A DNA stretch of 38,846 nucleotides from Blastococcus sp. GTDB lineage: Bacteria > Actinomycetota > Actinomycetes > Mycobacteriales > Geodermatophilaceae. Positions 23,038 through 29,630 of the stretch are shown in pieces (the stretch's first letter is position 1; every line of letters begins with the position of its first letter). The notes beneath the pieces were generated by a model, which was not told the origin of the DNA, did not search any database, and worked only from the letters and a program-made list of their open reading frames with translations. Made by a program: the position numbers and the translations under genes. Location: the NCBI GenBank assembly GCA_025965695.1, contig JAOPWM010000309.1:1-38846 (forward strand). Direction: 5' to 3'.

Positions 23038-25074
23038 GTGTGGGACGTCGTGCGCACGCTGGTGCGCCCTGACACACCGGAGGACGAGGGACTGGTCGAG
23101 GCCGCTCCCACGGTGATGGTGCGTGAGGTCTATCGCCGGTTCTGGCCCTACGCCCGGCCGCTGCGCTGGTGGCTGCTGATCAGCGTGCTGCTCGCCAGCG
23201 CGGGGCTACTCCTCCAGGGCCTGAGCGTGTGGCTGTCCAAGGTCCTGGTCGACGAGGTCCTCGTTCCCCGGAACTTCGCCGCCTTCCCACCGCTCGCGGG
23301 CGCGTACGTCGGCATCGCGCTGGCCACGGGTGCCATCGGCTTCGTCGGCGACTACGTCGCGGCCTGGACCGGGGAGAACTTCCTGCACCGGCTGCGAACC
23401 GCGGTGTTCACCCATCTCCAGACGCTGTCGGTCGGTTTCTTCGATCGGCGCCGGCTCGGGGACATCATCAGCCGGCTCACCAGTGACATCGTCGCCATCG
23501 AGGGCGTGGTCCTGTCCGGCGTGGCCGGGCTCGTCATCTCCGTCCTGAGGATCCTCCTCTTCGGTGGCGTGCTGTTCGTCCTCGACTGGCAACTGGCGCT
23601 GATCTCCCTGATCGTGGCCCCGCTCTTGTGGGTCACCGCCCGTTCCTTCTCCCGGAGGATCAAGCTGGCGTCCGGCGAGGTCCGCCGGCGCAGCGGCTCG
23701 ATCGCCACCGTCGTCGAGGAGAGCCTGGGCAACGCCCCCATGGTCCAGGCGTACGGCCGGGAGCAGGCGGAGGTCCGCAGGTTCACCGGGCAGTCCCGGG
23801 CCAGCGTCGCGGCAACGCTCCGGGCCGAGCGGATCGGTGGCCTGTTCACACCCCTCATCGACCTGGTGCAGGTCCTGGGCGTGATCACCATCGTCGGCGT
23901 GGGAGCGTGGCAGCTCGCCGCCGACCGCATCACCCTCGGCGAACTGCTCGCGTTCCTGCTCTACCTGTCCATGCTCTACGGCCCGCTCAGTGGGCTGGGG
24001 CACATGTCCACCGGACTGTTCGCCGCCGCCGCCGGCGGAGAGCGGATCCTGGAACTGCTGGATGAGCAGCCCGAGGTGCGCCGCCCCGCGCATCCCGTGC
24101 CGCTCGGTAGGGCAGTCGGCCTCATCGAGGTCGAGGATGTGGGCTTCCGCTACCCCGGCACGACCACGGACGTGCTGCAGGGCATCAGCTTCACCGCTCG
24201 GCCCGGCCGGACGACGGCGCTGGTCGGCGTCAGCGGCGCGGGGAAGTCGACGATCGCGCGCCTGATCCTGCGGCTGTACGACCCGACCTCGGGCCGGATC
24301 ACCCTGGACGGACACGACCTGCGCGACCTCGACCCGGCGGAGCTGCGGGCGAACATCGCGATGGTGCTGCAGGAGACGCTCCTGCTGGACGACACGGTCG
24401 CTGAGAACATCAAGGCGGGTCGCCCGGACGCCAGCGAGGACGAGATCATCGCCGCGGCGAAGGCGGCCGACGCGCACGAGTTCATCGAGCGGCTGCCCGA
24501 TGGCTACGCCACCCGGGTCGGCCAGCGCGGGCGCCTGCTGTCGGGCGGCCAGCGGCAGCGCGTGGCCATCGCCAGGGCCATGGTGCGCGACGCTCCCATG
24601 CTCCTGCTCGACGAGCCCACCGCCGGTCTGGACGACCAGGCCAGCGAGCGCATCCTCGGCCCCGTGCGCCGGTTGATGGCCGGCCGGACGACGATCGTGA
24701 TCTCGCACGACCTGCTGACCGTGGCCGAGGCGGACCAGATCCTCTATCTCGAACGGGGGCGGGTCGTCGAGGCCGGCACTCATGAGCAACTGCTGAGTGC
24801 GGACAACGGCTACGCGCACCTGTACCGCCTACGGCACCCGGAGTCCGCACGGGTGGCCGTCCGTCGCGGCCCCGGAACGGATTCGGTCGGTCGGCACCGC
24901 GCACCCGGCCCCGCATCGGCTGGTCTCACCGAGCCGCTGCGGGACGCACCGTCGAGCCCGCTGCCGTTCAGCAGCCCGGCGCCGGCGGGGTCCCCCGGAG
25001 TTGGACGACTCGTTCCGGTTCCTGACCGTGGGGGCGCCGAGCCCTGGGACGGCGCGGCGCGCATACCCAGCTGA
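23038..25074 (+). CDS. ABC exporter (membrane plus ATPase half-transporter), cassette 1
   Basis: A 678-residue type I ABC exporter half, working as homodimer. Residues about 35-320 form the six-helix membrane domain (ARPLRWWLLISVLLASAG at helix 1; GENFLHRLRTAVFTHLQTLSV at the coupling region). The ATPase domain follows, with Walker A GVSGAGKST from residue 397, signature LSGGQ from 501, Walker B LLLDEP with Asp525-Glu526, and His557 in the switch ISHDL; all catalytic residues are intact. No C39 peptidase domain precedes the membrane part, so leader removal, if any, is done elsewhere. The last 75 residues are a Pro/Gly/Arg-rich tail not usual in this family. The GTG start is supported by the aligned start in the paralogue (WDVVRT). 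It lies 106 bases after the peptide gene and 39 before the hydroxylase gene. Confidence 0.93.
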   Translation: MWDVVRTLVRPDTPEDEGLVEAAPTVMVREVYRRFWPYARPLRWWLLISVLLASAGLLLQGLSVWLSKVLVDEVLVPRNFAAFPPLAGAYVGIALATGAIGFVGDYVAAWTGENFLHRLRTAVFTHLQTLSVGFFDRRRLGDIISRLTSDIVAIEGVVLSGVAGLVISVLRILLFGGVLFVLDWQLALISLIVAPLLWVTARSFSRRIKLASGEVRRRSGSIATVVEESLGNAPMVQAYGREQAEVRRFTGQSRASVAATLRAERIGGLFTPLIDLVQVLGVITIVGVGAWQLAADRITLGELLAFLLYLSMLYGPLSGLGHMSTGLFAAAAGGERILELLDEQPEVRRPAHPVPLGRAVGLIEVEDVGFRYPGTTTDVLQGISFTARPGRTTALVGVSGAGKSTIARLILRLYDPTSGRITLDGHDLRDLDPAELRANIAMVLQETLLLDDTVAENIKAGRPDASEDEIIAAAKAADAHEFIERLPDGYATRVGQRGRLLSGGQRQRVAIARAMVRDAPMLLLDEPTAGLDDQASERILGPVRRLMAGRTTIVISHDLLTVAEADQILYLERGRVVEAGTHEQLLSADNGYAHLYRLRHPESARVAVRRGPGTDSVGRHRAPGPASAGLTEPLRDAPSSPLPFSSPAPAGSPGVGRLVPVPDRGGAEPWDGAARIPS

Positions 25075-25113
25075 CGTTCCCCCTGCCCCTCTGTTTCCTC
25101 CCGGAGATGATCG

Positions 25114-26337
25114 ATGAAGACCGTGTGCATCGGCGCCGGCCCTGCTGGGCTCTACTTCGCCATCCTCATGAAGCTGGCCGACCCCGACTGCGACATCACG
25201 GTCCTGGAACGCGACCCGCAGGGTGCGACCTACGGATGGGGTGTCTGCTTCTCCGACGACCTGTTCGAGCTCCTGTACGACCACGATCGGGAGAGTGCCC
25301 GGGCGGTGCGCCGCGCGTCGGTGCTCTGGCGGCGCCAGGAGACCCACCTCGACGGGGGGGTCTCCCGCATGGGGGGCTACGGGTTCGCCATCCTGCGGGC
25401 GAGATTGCTCGAGGCGCTCACCCAGCGGGCAGTCCAGCTCGGCGTCCGGGTGCAGCACGACCACCCGGTCGAGGACCTCGCCGAATTGGCCGACGCCGAC
25501 CTGATCGTGGCGGCGGACGGTGCGGGCAGTCGGATCCGCCAGCTCAGCGGGGACGGCTTCGACACACGGGTGGACACGGGGCACAACCCCTACATCTGGC
25601 TGGGCACGGACAAGGTGTTCGACGGACTCGTCTTCGCCGCCGAGCCGACTCCGGGGGGCTGGATCTGGTTGCACGCCTATCCGTCGAGCAGCAGCGTCAG
25701 CACCTGTGTCCTGGAGTGCAGCGAGGAGACGTGGCGCTGGCTCGGGCTGGACCAGCGCGAGGAGTCCGACGGCCTGCAACTGCTGGAGAAGCTCTTCGAG
25801 CAGGTGCTGGAGGGCCACTCGCTGATCAGCCAGTCGCGCGGTGAGCCCGCTCGCTGGCTGCGGTTCCGGGATGTGAGCAACGAGTCCTGGACGCACGACA
25901 ACGTGGTGCTCATCGGGGATGCTGCCCACACGACGCACTTCACCGTCGGGTGGGGTACCAAGCTGGCCCTCATCGACGCCGTGGAGCTGGTGAGCAGCCT
26001 GCGGTACTACAGGGACGACCTCCCGATGGCGCTCCGTGACTTCGACGAACGGTCACGTCCGTTCCTGCGGCGGATCCAGGCCGCTGCTCGCGGCAGCATG
26101 GACTGGTACGAGCACGCCGACGAATACCTTGCCGGCCGCACCGCCGCGGAGGCGGCCTACGCCATGGCCACGCGGAACTCGTCCGGGCCGCGTCGCAGCT
26201 TCCGGCGGTTCCGGCTCGCGCAGCGGCCACCGATGTGCTGGGTCCGGGACGCCCGTCAGACTGCCCATCGGATCCGCCAGGCCGCAGAGCGGGGGGAGTA
26301 CGCCTTCGTGCCGCACAGGACGTCCCGTCGCGGCTGA
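25114..26337 (+). CDS. FAD-dependent aromatic monooxygenase (VioD/aryl-CoA hydroxylase-like), cassette 1
   Basis: A 407-residue single-component flavin hydroxylase. FAD-binding GAGPAG is at residues 7-12, the DG motif at Asp135-Gly136 (IVAADGAGSR) and the GD motif at Gly268-Asp269 (LIGDAAHTTHF). The middle part NPYIWLGTDKVFD, HAYPSS, CVLECSEETW and the GWGV motif at 41-44 closely recall VioD, which hydroxylates the indole ring in violacein synthesis. They recall equally the hydroxylase domain of anthraniloyl-CoA and salicylyl-CoA monooxygenases. This group puts OH on electron-rich aromatic rings using NAD(P)H and O2. Next to a Trp-rich peptide and an exporter, hydroxylation of peptidyl-Trp is the natural hypothesis; a CoA-bound aromatic substrate is the alternative. 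ATG with GGAG seven bases upstream. Confidence 0.9.
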   Translation: MKTVCIGAGPAGLYFAILMKLADPDCDITVLERDPQGATYGWGVCFSDDLFELLYDHDRESARAVRRASVLWRRQETHLDGGVSRMGGYGFAILRARLLEALTQRAVQLGVRVQHDHPVEDLAELADADLIVAADGAGSRIRQLSGDGFDTRVDTGHNPYIWLGTDKVFDGLVFAAEPTPGGWIWLHAYPSSSSVSTCVLECSEETWRWLGLDQREESDGLQLLEKLFEQVLEGHSLISQSRGEPARWLRFRDVSNESWTHDNVVLIGDAAHTTHFTVGWGTKLALIDAVELVSSLRYYRDDLPMALRDFDERSRPFLRRIQAAARGSMDWYEHADEYLAGRTAAEAAYAMATRNSSGPRRSFRRFRLAQRPPMCWVRDARQTAHRIRQAAERGEYAFVPHRTSRRG

Positions 26338-26399
26338 CGGCCGTGCCAGCCGCTGACCAGAAGCTCCACATCCGTGACGACGACGTCCGGGTGCCGGTG

Positions 26400-26728
26400 A
26401 GGTCGCGGCCTACCCGGTCGAGCCGGTACGACCGCGCGCGGGACCTCCACCCCCTGATGCCGTCGGGTACGCCGGTGAGCAGGGCGGCTGGGACGTCGCC
26501 GGGGCGGGTGTAGACCGCGGCCCATGGGTGGAAATCCTCGTCCAAGGCGGCGTCGCCGACCTGCACGGACCCGGCGAGCTCGACCAGCGGGAGGTCCTGC
26601 CCGTTGACCCGCAGGTGCCCGGCGCGGAACCGCTGGGGGCATGCGGTCTGGAGCGCCCGATGGTCGGCCTCGATCAGGGCTGGGGTGTCGCCGGTGCCGC
26701 TCCGGTACGGCCCGGCGACCAGGATCAT
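26400..26728 (-). pseudogene. Decayed DUF4406 / nucleoside deoxyribosyltransferase-like gene
   Basis: From the ATG at 26728 the minus strand reads MILVAGPYRSGTGD, then RALQTACPQRFRAGHLRVNG, LPLVELAGSVQVGDAALDE and FHPWA, matching the N-terminal two thirds of small DUF4406 proteins related to nucleoside 2-deoxyribosyltransferases. After FHP the expected CDAVLRIxGxSxGAD region is degraded, and fragments of it (VEVPRAVVPAR) appear in another frame, implying a frameshift or deletion. No good ribosome binding site. It fills most of the 536-base gap between cassette 1 and the acyl-CoA dehydrogenase gene; I see no other gene there. Confidence 0.6.
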
Positions 26729-26873
26729 CAGGCGAGCCCTCACCGGCCGAACCCCAGGGCCGCCGCATGACGTGGCGTTGCTCACCCGGGCGGATGACCG
26801 GACGTGCGGGGGGCATGTCCACCGGCCAAGGTGTACGTGATCATCCGCCGAGCCGAGTGGAGAGCGACCGACG

Positions 26874-28133
26874 ATGACGTCGACCGACAGCGCCGCCGAG
26901 ACCGAGATCTGGGAGCCCAAGCCTCCGGAGCTGCTGCCCCCGTGGCACACGCCGGAGCGGGAGAAGCTGCAGGAGCAGGCCCGCCGGTTCGCGATGGACG
27001 AGGTGCTGCCGGTCGCCGACGAGCTCGACCCGCAGAGGGGGGAGATCCCGGCCTCGCTGCTCTCGAGGCTGGCAGAGCTGGGTTACTTCGGCATCACCGT
27101 CACGGCGGAGCACGGTGGCCTGGGCCTCGGCGTCTTCGAGTACTGCATGGTGTCGGAAGAGCTGGCCCGCGCCTGGATGAGCACCGCCAGCATCCTGGCC
27201 CGCTCGCAGGGCCTCGGGACGGCGATCCCCGATGACGAGCGCCGGGCCGAGCTGCTCGCCCGCAGCGCGCGCGGTGACTGGATCGGTGCGATCGCGCTGT
27301 CGGAGCCCGACGCCGGCTCGGACCTGGCGGGCGTCTCCACCCGGGCGGTGCTGGACGGCGACGAGTGGGTGGTCACCGGTCGCAAGCGCTGGTGCGGCAA
27401 CGCCAAGGCGGCCGACTTCATCCAGGTGCTGGTGCGTGAGCGGGACCCGGAGCCGGGGGAGTCCCGGTCCAAGGGGCTGGTGAACCTGCTGCTGGAGAAG
27501 AAGCGGGGCGAGTTCCCCGAGGGGCTCTCCGGCTATCCGATCGACAAGGTCGGTTACCACGGCTTCCTCACCTGGGACCTGACCTTCGACGGCGTGCGGA
27601 TCCCCGCCGGCAATGTCATCGACGAGGCGGCTGCCAGCGACGAGGAGGGGGATGAGGCCAAGCGCGCCGGCTTCGCAGAGGCGCAGAAGTTCCTCAACAC
27701 CGCCCGCGTGCACACCGCCGCCCGCGCCGTCGGCCTGGCCCGGGCCGCCCTGGAGGACTCGATCCTCTACCTGCAGGAGCGCGAGCAGTTCGGCCACCCG
27801 ATCGGCGACTTCCAGGCGCTGCGGTTCAACGTGGCCGAGATGGCCGCGCAGATCGAGCAGTCGCGCGCCTTCTACCGGCAGGTGGCACACCTGCTCGACC
27901 TGGGCGTCCCCTGCGAGAAGGAGGCGTCGATGGTGAAGCTCGAGGCGACCGAGATGTCGGTGCGGGTGACCAACCAGGCCATGCAGCTGCACGGTGGGAA
28001 CGGGTACACCACCGAGCGGCAGGTGGAGCGGCACTGGCGTGACGCCCGGCTGACCACCATCTTCGAGGGCACCAGCGAGATCCAGAAGCGGATCATCAGC
28101 GACCGCCTGTTACCCCGGAGCCCGCTGACCTGA
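26874..28133 (+). CDS. Acyl-CoA dehydrogenase
   Basis: A 419-residue FAD flavoenzyme that introduces a C2-C3 double bond in acyl-CoA. The three-domain layout is complete: N-terminal helices with GYFGITVTAEHGGLGLG, the beta domain with ALSEPDAGSDLAGVSTRA and VTGRKRWCGNAKAADF, and the C-terminal helices with LQEREQFGHPIGDFQALRF and QLHGGNGYTTE. The catalytic base is the Glu in IFEGTSEIQKRII. Substrate length is unknown. It lies between the two peptide cassettes on the same strand but is separated by remnants and spacers. Only one copy exists, so I do not count it as part of the duplicated system. Confidence 0.92.
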   Translation: MTSTDSAAETEIWEPKPPELLPPWHTPEREKLQEQARRFAMDEVLPVADELDPQRGEIPASLLSRLAELGYFGITVTAEHGGLGLGVFEYCMVSEELARAWMSTASILARSQGLGTAIPDDERRAELLARSARGDWIGAIALSEPDAGSDLAGVSTRAVLDGDEWVVTGRKRWCGNAKAADFIQVLVRERDPEPGESRSKGLVNLLLEKKRGEFPEGLSGYPIDKVGYHGFLTWDLTFDGVRIPAGNVIDEAAASDEEGDEAKRAGFAEAQKFLNTARVHTAARAVGLARAALEDSILYLQEREQFGHPIGDFQALRFNVAEMAAQIEQSRAFYRQVAHLLDLGVPCEKEASMVKLEATEMSVRVTNQAMQLHGGNGYTTERQVERHWRDARLTTIFEGTSEIQKRIISDRLLPRSPLT

Positions 28134-28238
28134 CGGGCCGCGGTAGCGCTCGATCCCCGCCACCGGACCACAGGTCGCTGACAGAAACCAGGCGCATGCT
28201 CCCTCGGATCGCCATGTCCGGCGTGGAGGAGGAGATCC

Positions 28239-28709
28239 ATGACCCAGTCGCCCGGCTTCGGGACCCCCGACCCGTTCCAGCCGCCGCCCGAGCCTCCGCC
28301 CCGGACGCGGGCCTCCGATGCCGACCGGGAGTCGGTCGTGCGGACGCTGCACGACGCCGTTGCCCGCGGACTGCTGACCTTGGAGGAGGGCGATGAACGA
28401 GTGTCCACCGCGTACGTCGCCCGGTTCATGGACGACCTTCCGCGGCTGACCGCAGACCTGCCGCCGGCACCCGCACCGACTCAGGTGGCACCCGGGTGGC
28501 GAGCGCTGGCGCTGCTGGCATGGCTCCAGCTGCGCACCGTGCCGGCCGGTATCTCCTGGCACAGCGTCCGCGCCAGGCCCCGGCTGGCCGTGGCTCTCGC
28601 CGTCGCGCTCGTGCTGGCAGTGGTCGCGCTCAGTGCGATCACTGGGGGTGGCGAAGCCTTCGAGCACGGCCGCGGCGTCGAGCAGTTCGAGCATGTCGGC
28701 CCACGCTGA
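28239..28709 (+). CDS. DUF1707 domain membrane protein
   Basis: A 156-residue protein. Residues 1-22 are Pro-rich; residues about 23-70 form the DUF1707 domain (RASDADRESVVRTLHDAVARGLLTLEEGDERVSTAYVARFMDDLPRLTADLP, read in parts), a SHOCT-like helical module often found before membrane segments in actinobacteria. One hydrophobic segment follows (about 122-140, LAVALAVALVLAVVALSAI). The tail is His/Glu-rich (GEAFEHGRGVEQFEHVG). Such proteins are thought to be membrane-associated regulators or scaffolds. The ATG has GGAGGAG seven bases upstream. A hairpin follows its stop, separating it from the leader of cassette 2. Confidence 0.83.
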   Translation: MTQSPGFGTPDPFQPPPEPPPRTRASDADRESVVRTLHDAVARGLLTLEEGDERVSTAYVARFMDDLPRLTADLPPAPAPTQVAPGWRALALLAWLQLRTVPAGISWHSVRARPRLAVALAVALVLAVVALSAITGGGEAFEHGRGVEQFEHVGPR

Positions 28710-28729
28710 CTGGCCTTCAGCGGGCTCCC

Positions 28730-28747
28730 GCCGGCCACACGGCCGGC
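28730..28747 (+). terminator. Terminator-like hairpin after the DUF1707 gene
   Basis: GCCGGCC and GGCCGGC form a perfect 7-bp stem with an ACAC loop, 20 bases after the stop. There is no T-run. Confidence 0.6.
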
Positions 28748-28932
28748 AGACCTCCTGGTGGTGCGGAAGCCCTCCGATGCTCCGAGGCGAGATGCATCGC
28801 ACAACGATCATGGTCGAGCGAGTTCGCGCTGAAGGTTCGCGGTGGCCGACGAGCAGGTAGTCGGCTGGGAACACTCTGCGTCGTGACTGATCGCAGCATG
28901 TGAGGCCACGCCGGGCGACGTCGGTTTCCGGG

Positions 28933-28979
28933 CGATCTGGTTCCGAATTGGGGCGCATGTCCTTGCGTCCCCCAGATCG
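28933..28979 (+). promoter_or_regulatory. Large two-part hairpin in cassette 2 leader
   Basis: Outer arms CGATCTG (28933-28939) and CAGATCG (28973-28979) pair perfectly. Inside, GGGGCGCA (28950-28957) pairs with TGCGTCCCC (28964-28972) with one bulged T. It could be a folded RNA element or a binding site. Confidence 0.4.
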
Positions 28980-29084
28980 GCATTGGAATCCTTTGCACGC
29001 CCACCCCGCGCGGGTGAGCGTGCAACAACCGGACAGCGTTCTACGAGTGCGGCCGGCAACGCGTTGGGGCCGTACCCGGGTGGT

Positions 29085-29105
29085 GATCGACCGACACCGG
29101 CCGTG
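29085..29105 (+). promoter_or_regulatory. Leader motif shared by both peptide cassettes (copy 2)
   Basis: Matches 18 of 21 positions with 22396-22416; ends about 300 bases before peptide 2. The word CTCGGTCGG is also near both copies, downstream here and upstream in cassette 1. Confidence 0.35.
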
Positions 29106-29129
29106 CGCCGGCGCTGTCCAACTCGGTCG

Positions 29130-29177
29130 GTGCGAAGGTGCTCCTTCGCACGGGCGCGACCGGCCCGGGAGGGCCGG
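29130..29177 (+). promoter_or_regulatory. Two adjacent hairpins in cassette 2 leader
   Basis: GTGCGAAGG/CCTTCGCAC (29130-29138, 29143-29151) is a perfect 9-bp stem with a TGCT loop. CCGGCCC/GGGCCGG (29160-29166, 29171-29177) is a perfect 7-bp stem with a GGGA loop. Their tandem order suggests a structured untranslated leader or a terminator/antiterminator pair. Confidence 0.45.
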
Positions 29178-29406
29178 CAGGGCTGTGGTAGTGCCGACGA
29201 GACCCGCAGTCGGGCCTTGGCCATCGACGACTTCCCAGGCCATCGCTCCCGCGGCTCCGCCCAAGGGTCCCGATTCGAGTTTTCCCTGGGTCGCCGATCC
29301 AGAGGGGGTGGCGCGGGTGCGCGTTCCGCACCTGCTCCATCGCAGTCCCGTTCGACGACTTCACGGGGATCCCGGTTCGATCCGAATTCCAGAGAAGGGA
29401 CCCGTC

Positions 29407-29517
29407 ATGACTGACCGGCAACGGAGGCGCGACGACGACAAGTGGGGCGGCTGGTGGGGCGGCTGGCGCAGGGATAGGCACGACGGCCGGTGGGGTTGGT
29501 GGGGCGGCTGGGACTGA
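29407..29517 (+). CDS. Trp/Gly-rich peptide, putative modified-peptide precursor 2
   Basis: A 36-residue peptide, with GAAGGGA six bases before its ATG. It has exactly eight Trp (13, 16, 17, 20, 29, 31, 32, 35) in two blocks, WGGWWGGW (13-20) and WGWWGGW (29-35), plus eight Gly, eight Arg and seven Asp; no Cys, Ser, Leu, Ile, Val or Pro. The first 12 residues (MTDRQRRRDDDK) are charged and could be a short leader; the first Trp follows D-K exactly as in peptide 1. A matching hairpin, exporter and flavin hydroxylase follow in the same order. The DNA has three copies of TGGGGCGGCTGG. I infer a second precursor of the same system, with His replaced by Gly in the core. A membrane-active W/R-rich peptide is also imaginable. 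The gene lies in frame at the end of a longer open frame, so the start rests on the ribosome site. Confidence 0.8.
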   Translation: MTDRQRRRDDDKWGGWWGGWRRDRHDGRWGWWGGWD

Positions 29518-29556
29518 TCGCCAGCTGATCGCTCCGGTCCAGTCCGGTCCGATCCG

Positions 29557-29595
29557 GGGGTGGCCCTCCGTGCCCTGAGCGCGGGGGGTCACCCC
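29557..29595 (+). terminator. 17-bp hairpin between peptide 2 and its exporter (attenuator)
   Basis: Arms 29557-29573 and 29579-29595 form 14 Watson-Crick and three G-U pairs around CCTGA. It begins 39 bases after the peptide stop and ends 35 bases before the exporter ATG. Structure, core words and spacing match the hairpin in cassette 1, and several differences keep pairing through wobble, so it looks selected. Confidence 0.8.
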
Positions 29596-29630
29596 TTGTG
29601 AAAGGGAAAAGCCCGACGAGAGGTGCGCCC

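Larger units (their letters stand above)
28748..29406 (+). other. Gene-free structured leader of peptide cassette 2
   Basis: About 660 bases without a supported gene. An open frame runs through much of it into the peptide in the same frame, but it lacks a ribosome binding site and resembles nothing. It includes a large hairpin (28933-28979), the word shared with cassette 1 (29085-29105) and two adjacent GC-rich hairpins (29130-29177). It resembles the leader of cassette 1 in length and lack of genes, but apart from the shared word I see little sequence similarity. Confidence 0.5.

Noticed and set aside
23206-24819. 537-codon minus-strand frame opposite exporter 1
   Set aside because: Shadow of the exporter; no ribosome site and no family motifs.
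26874-28133. Acyl-CoA dehydrogenase as a third enzyme of the peptide system
   Set aside because: Single copy, separated from both cassettes by remnants and terminators, and with an ordinary catalytic FEGT motif for fatty acyl-CoA.
28900-29406. Upstream extension of peptide 2 giving a 205-residue protein
   Set aside because: The extra sequence is Pro/Arg-rich without start signals and unlike any family; the internal ATG has a proper ribosome site and mirrors peptide 1.
29431-29445. DDDK-W as an enteropeptidase-like cleavage site
   Set aside because: Only a similarity to an animal protease site; no evidence for such a protease here. The D-K border itself is reported separately.
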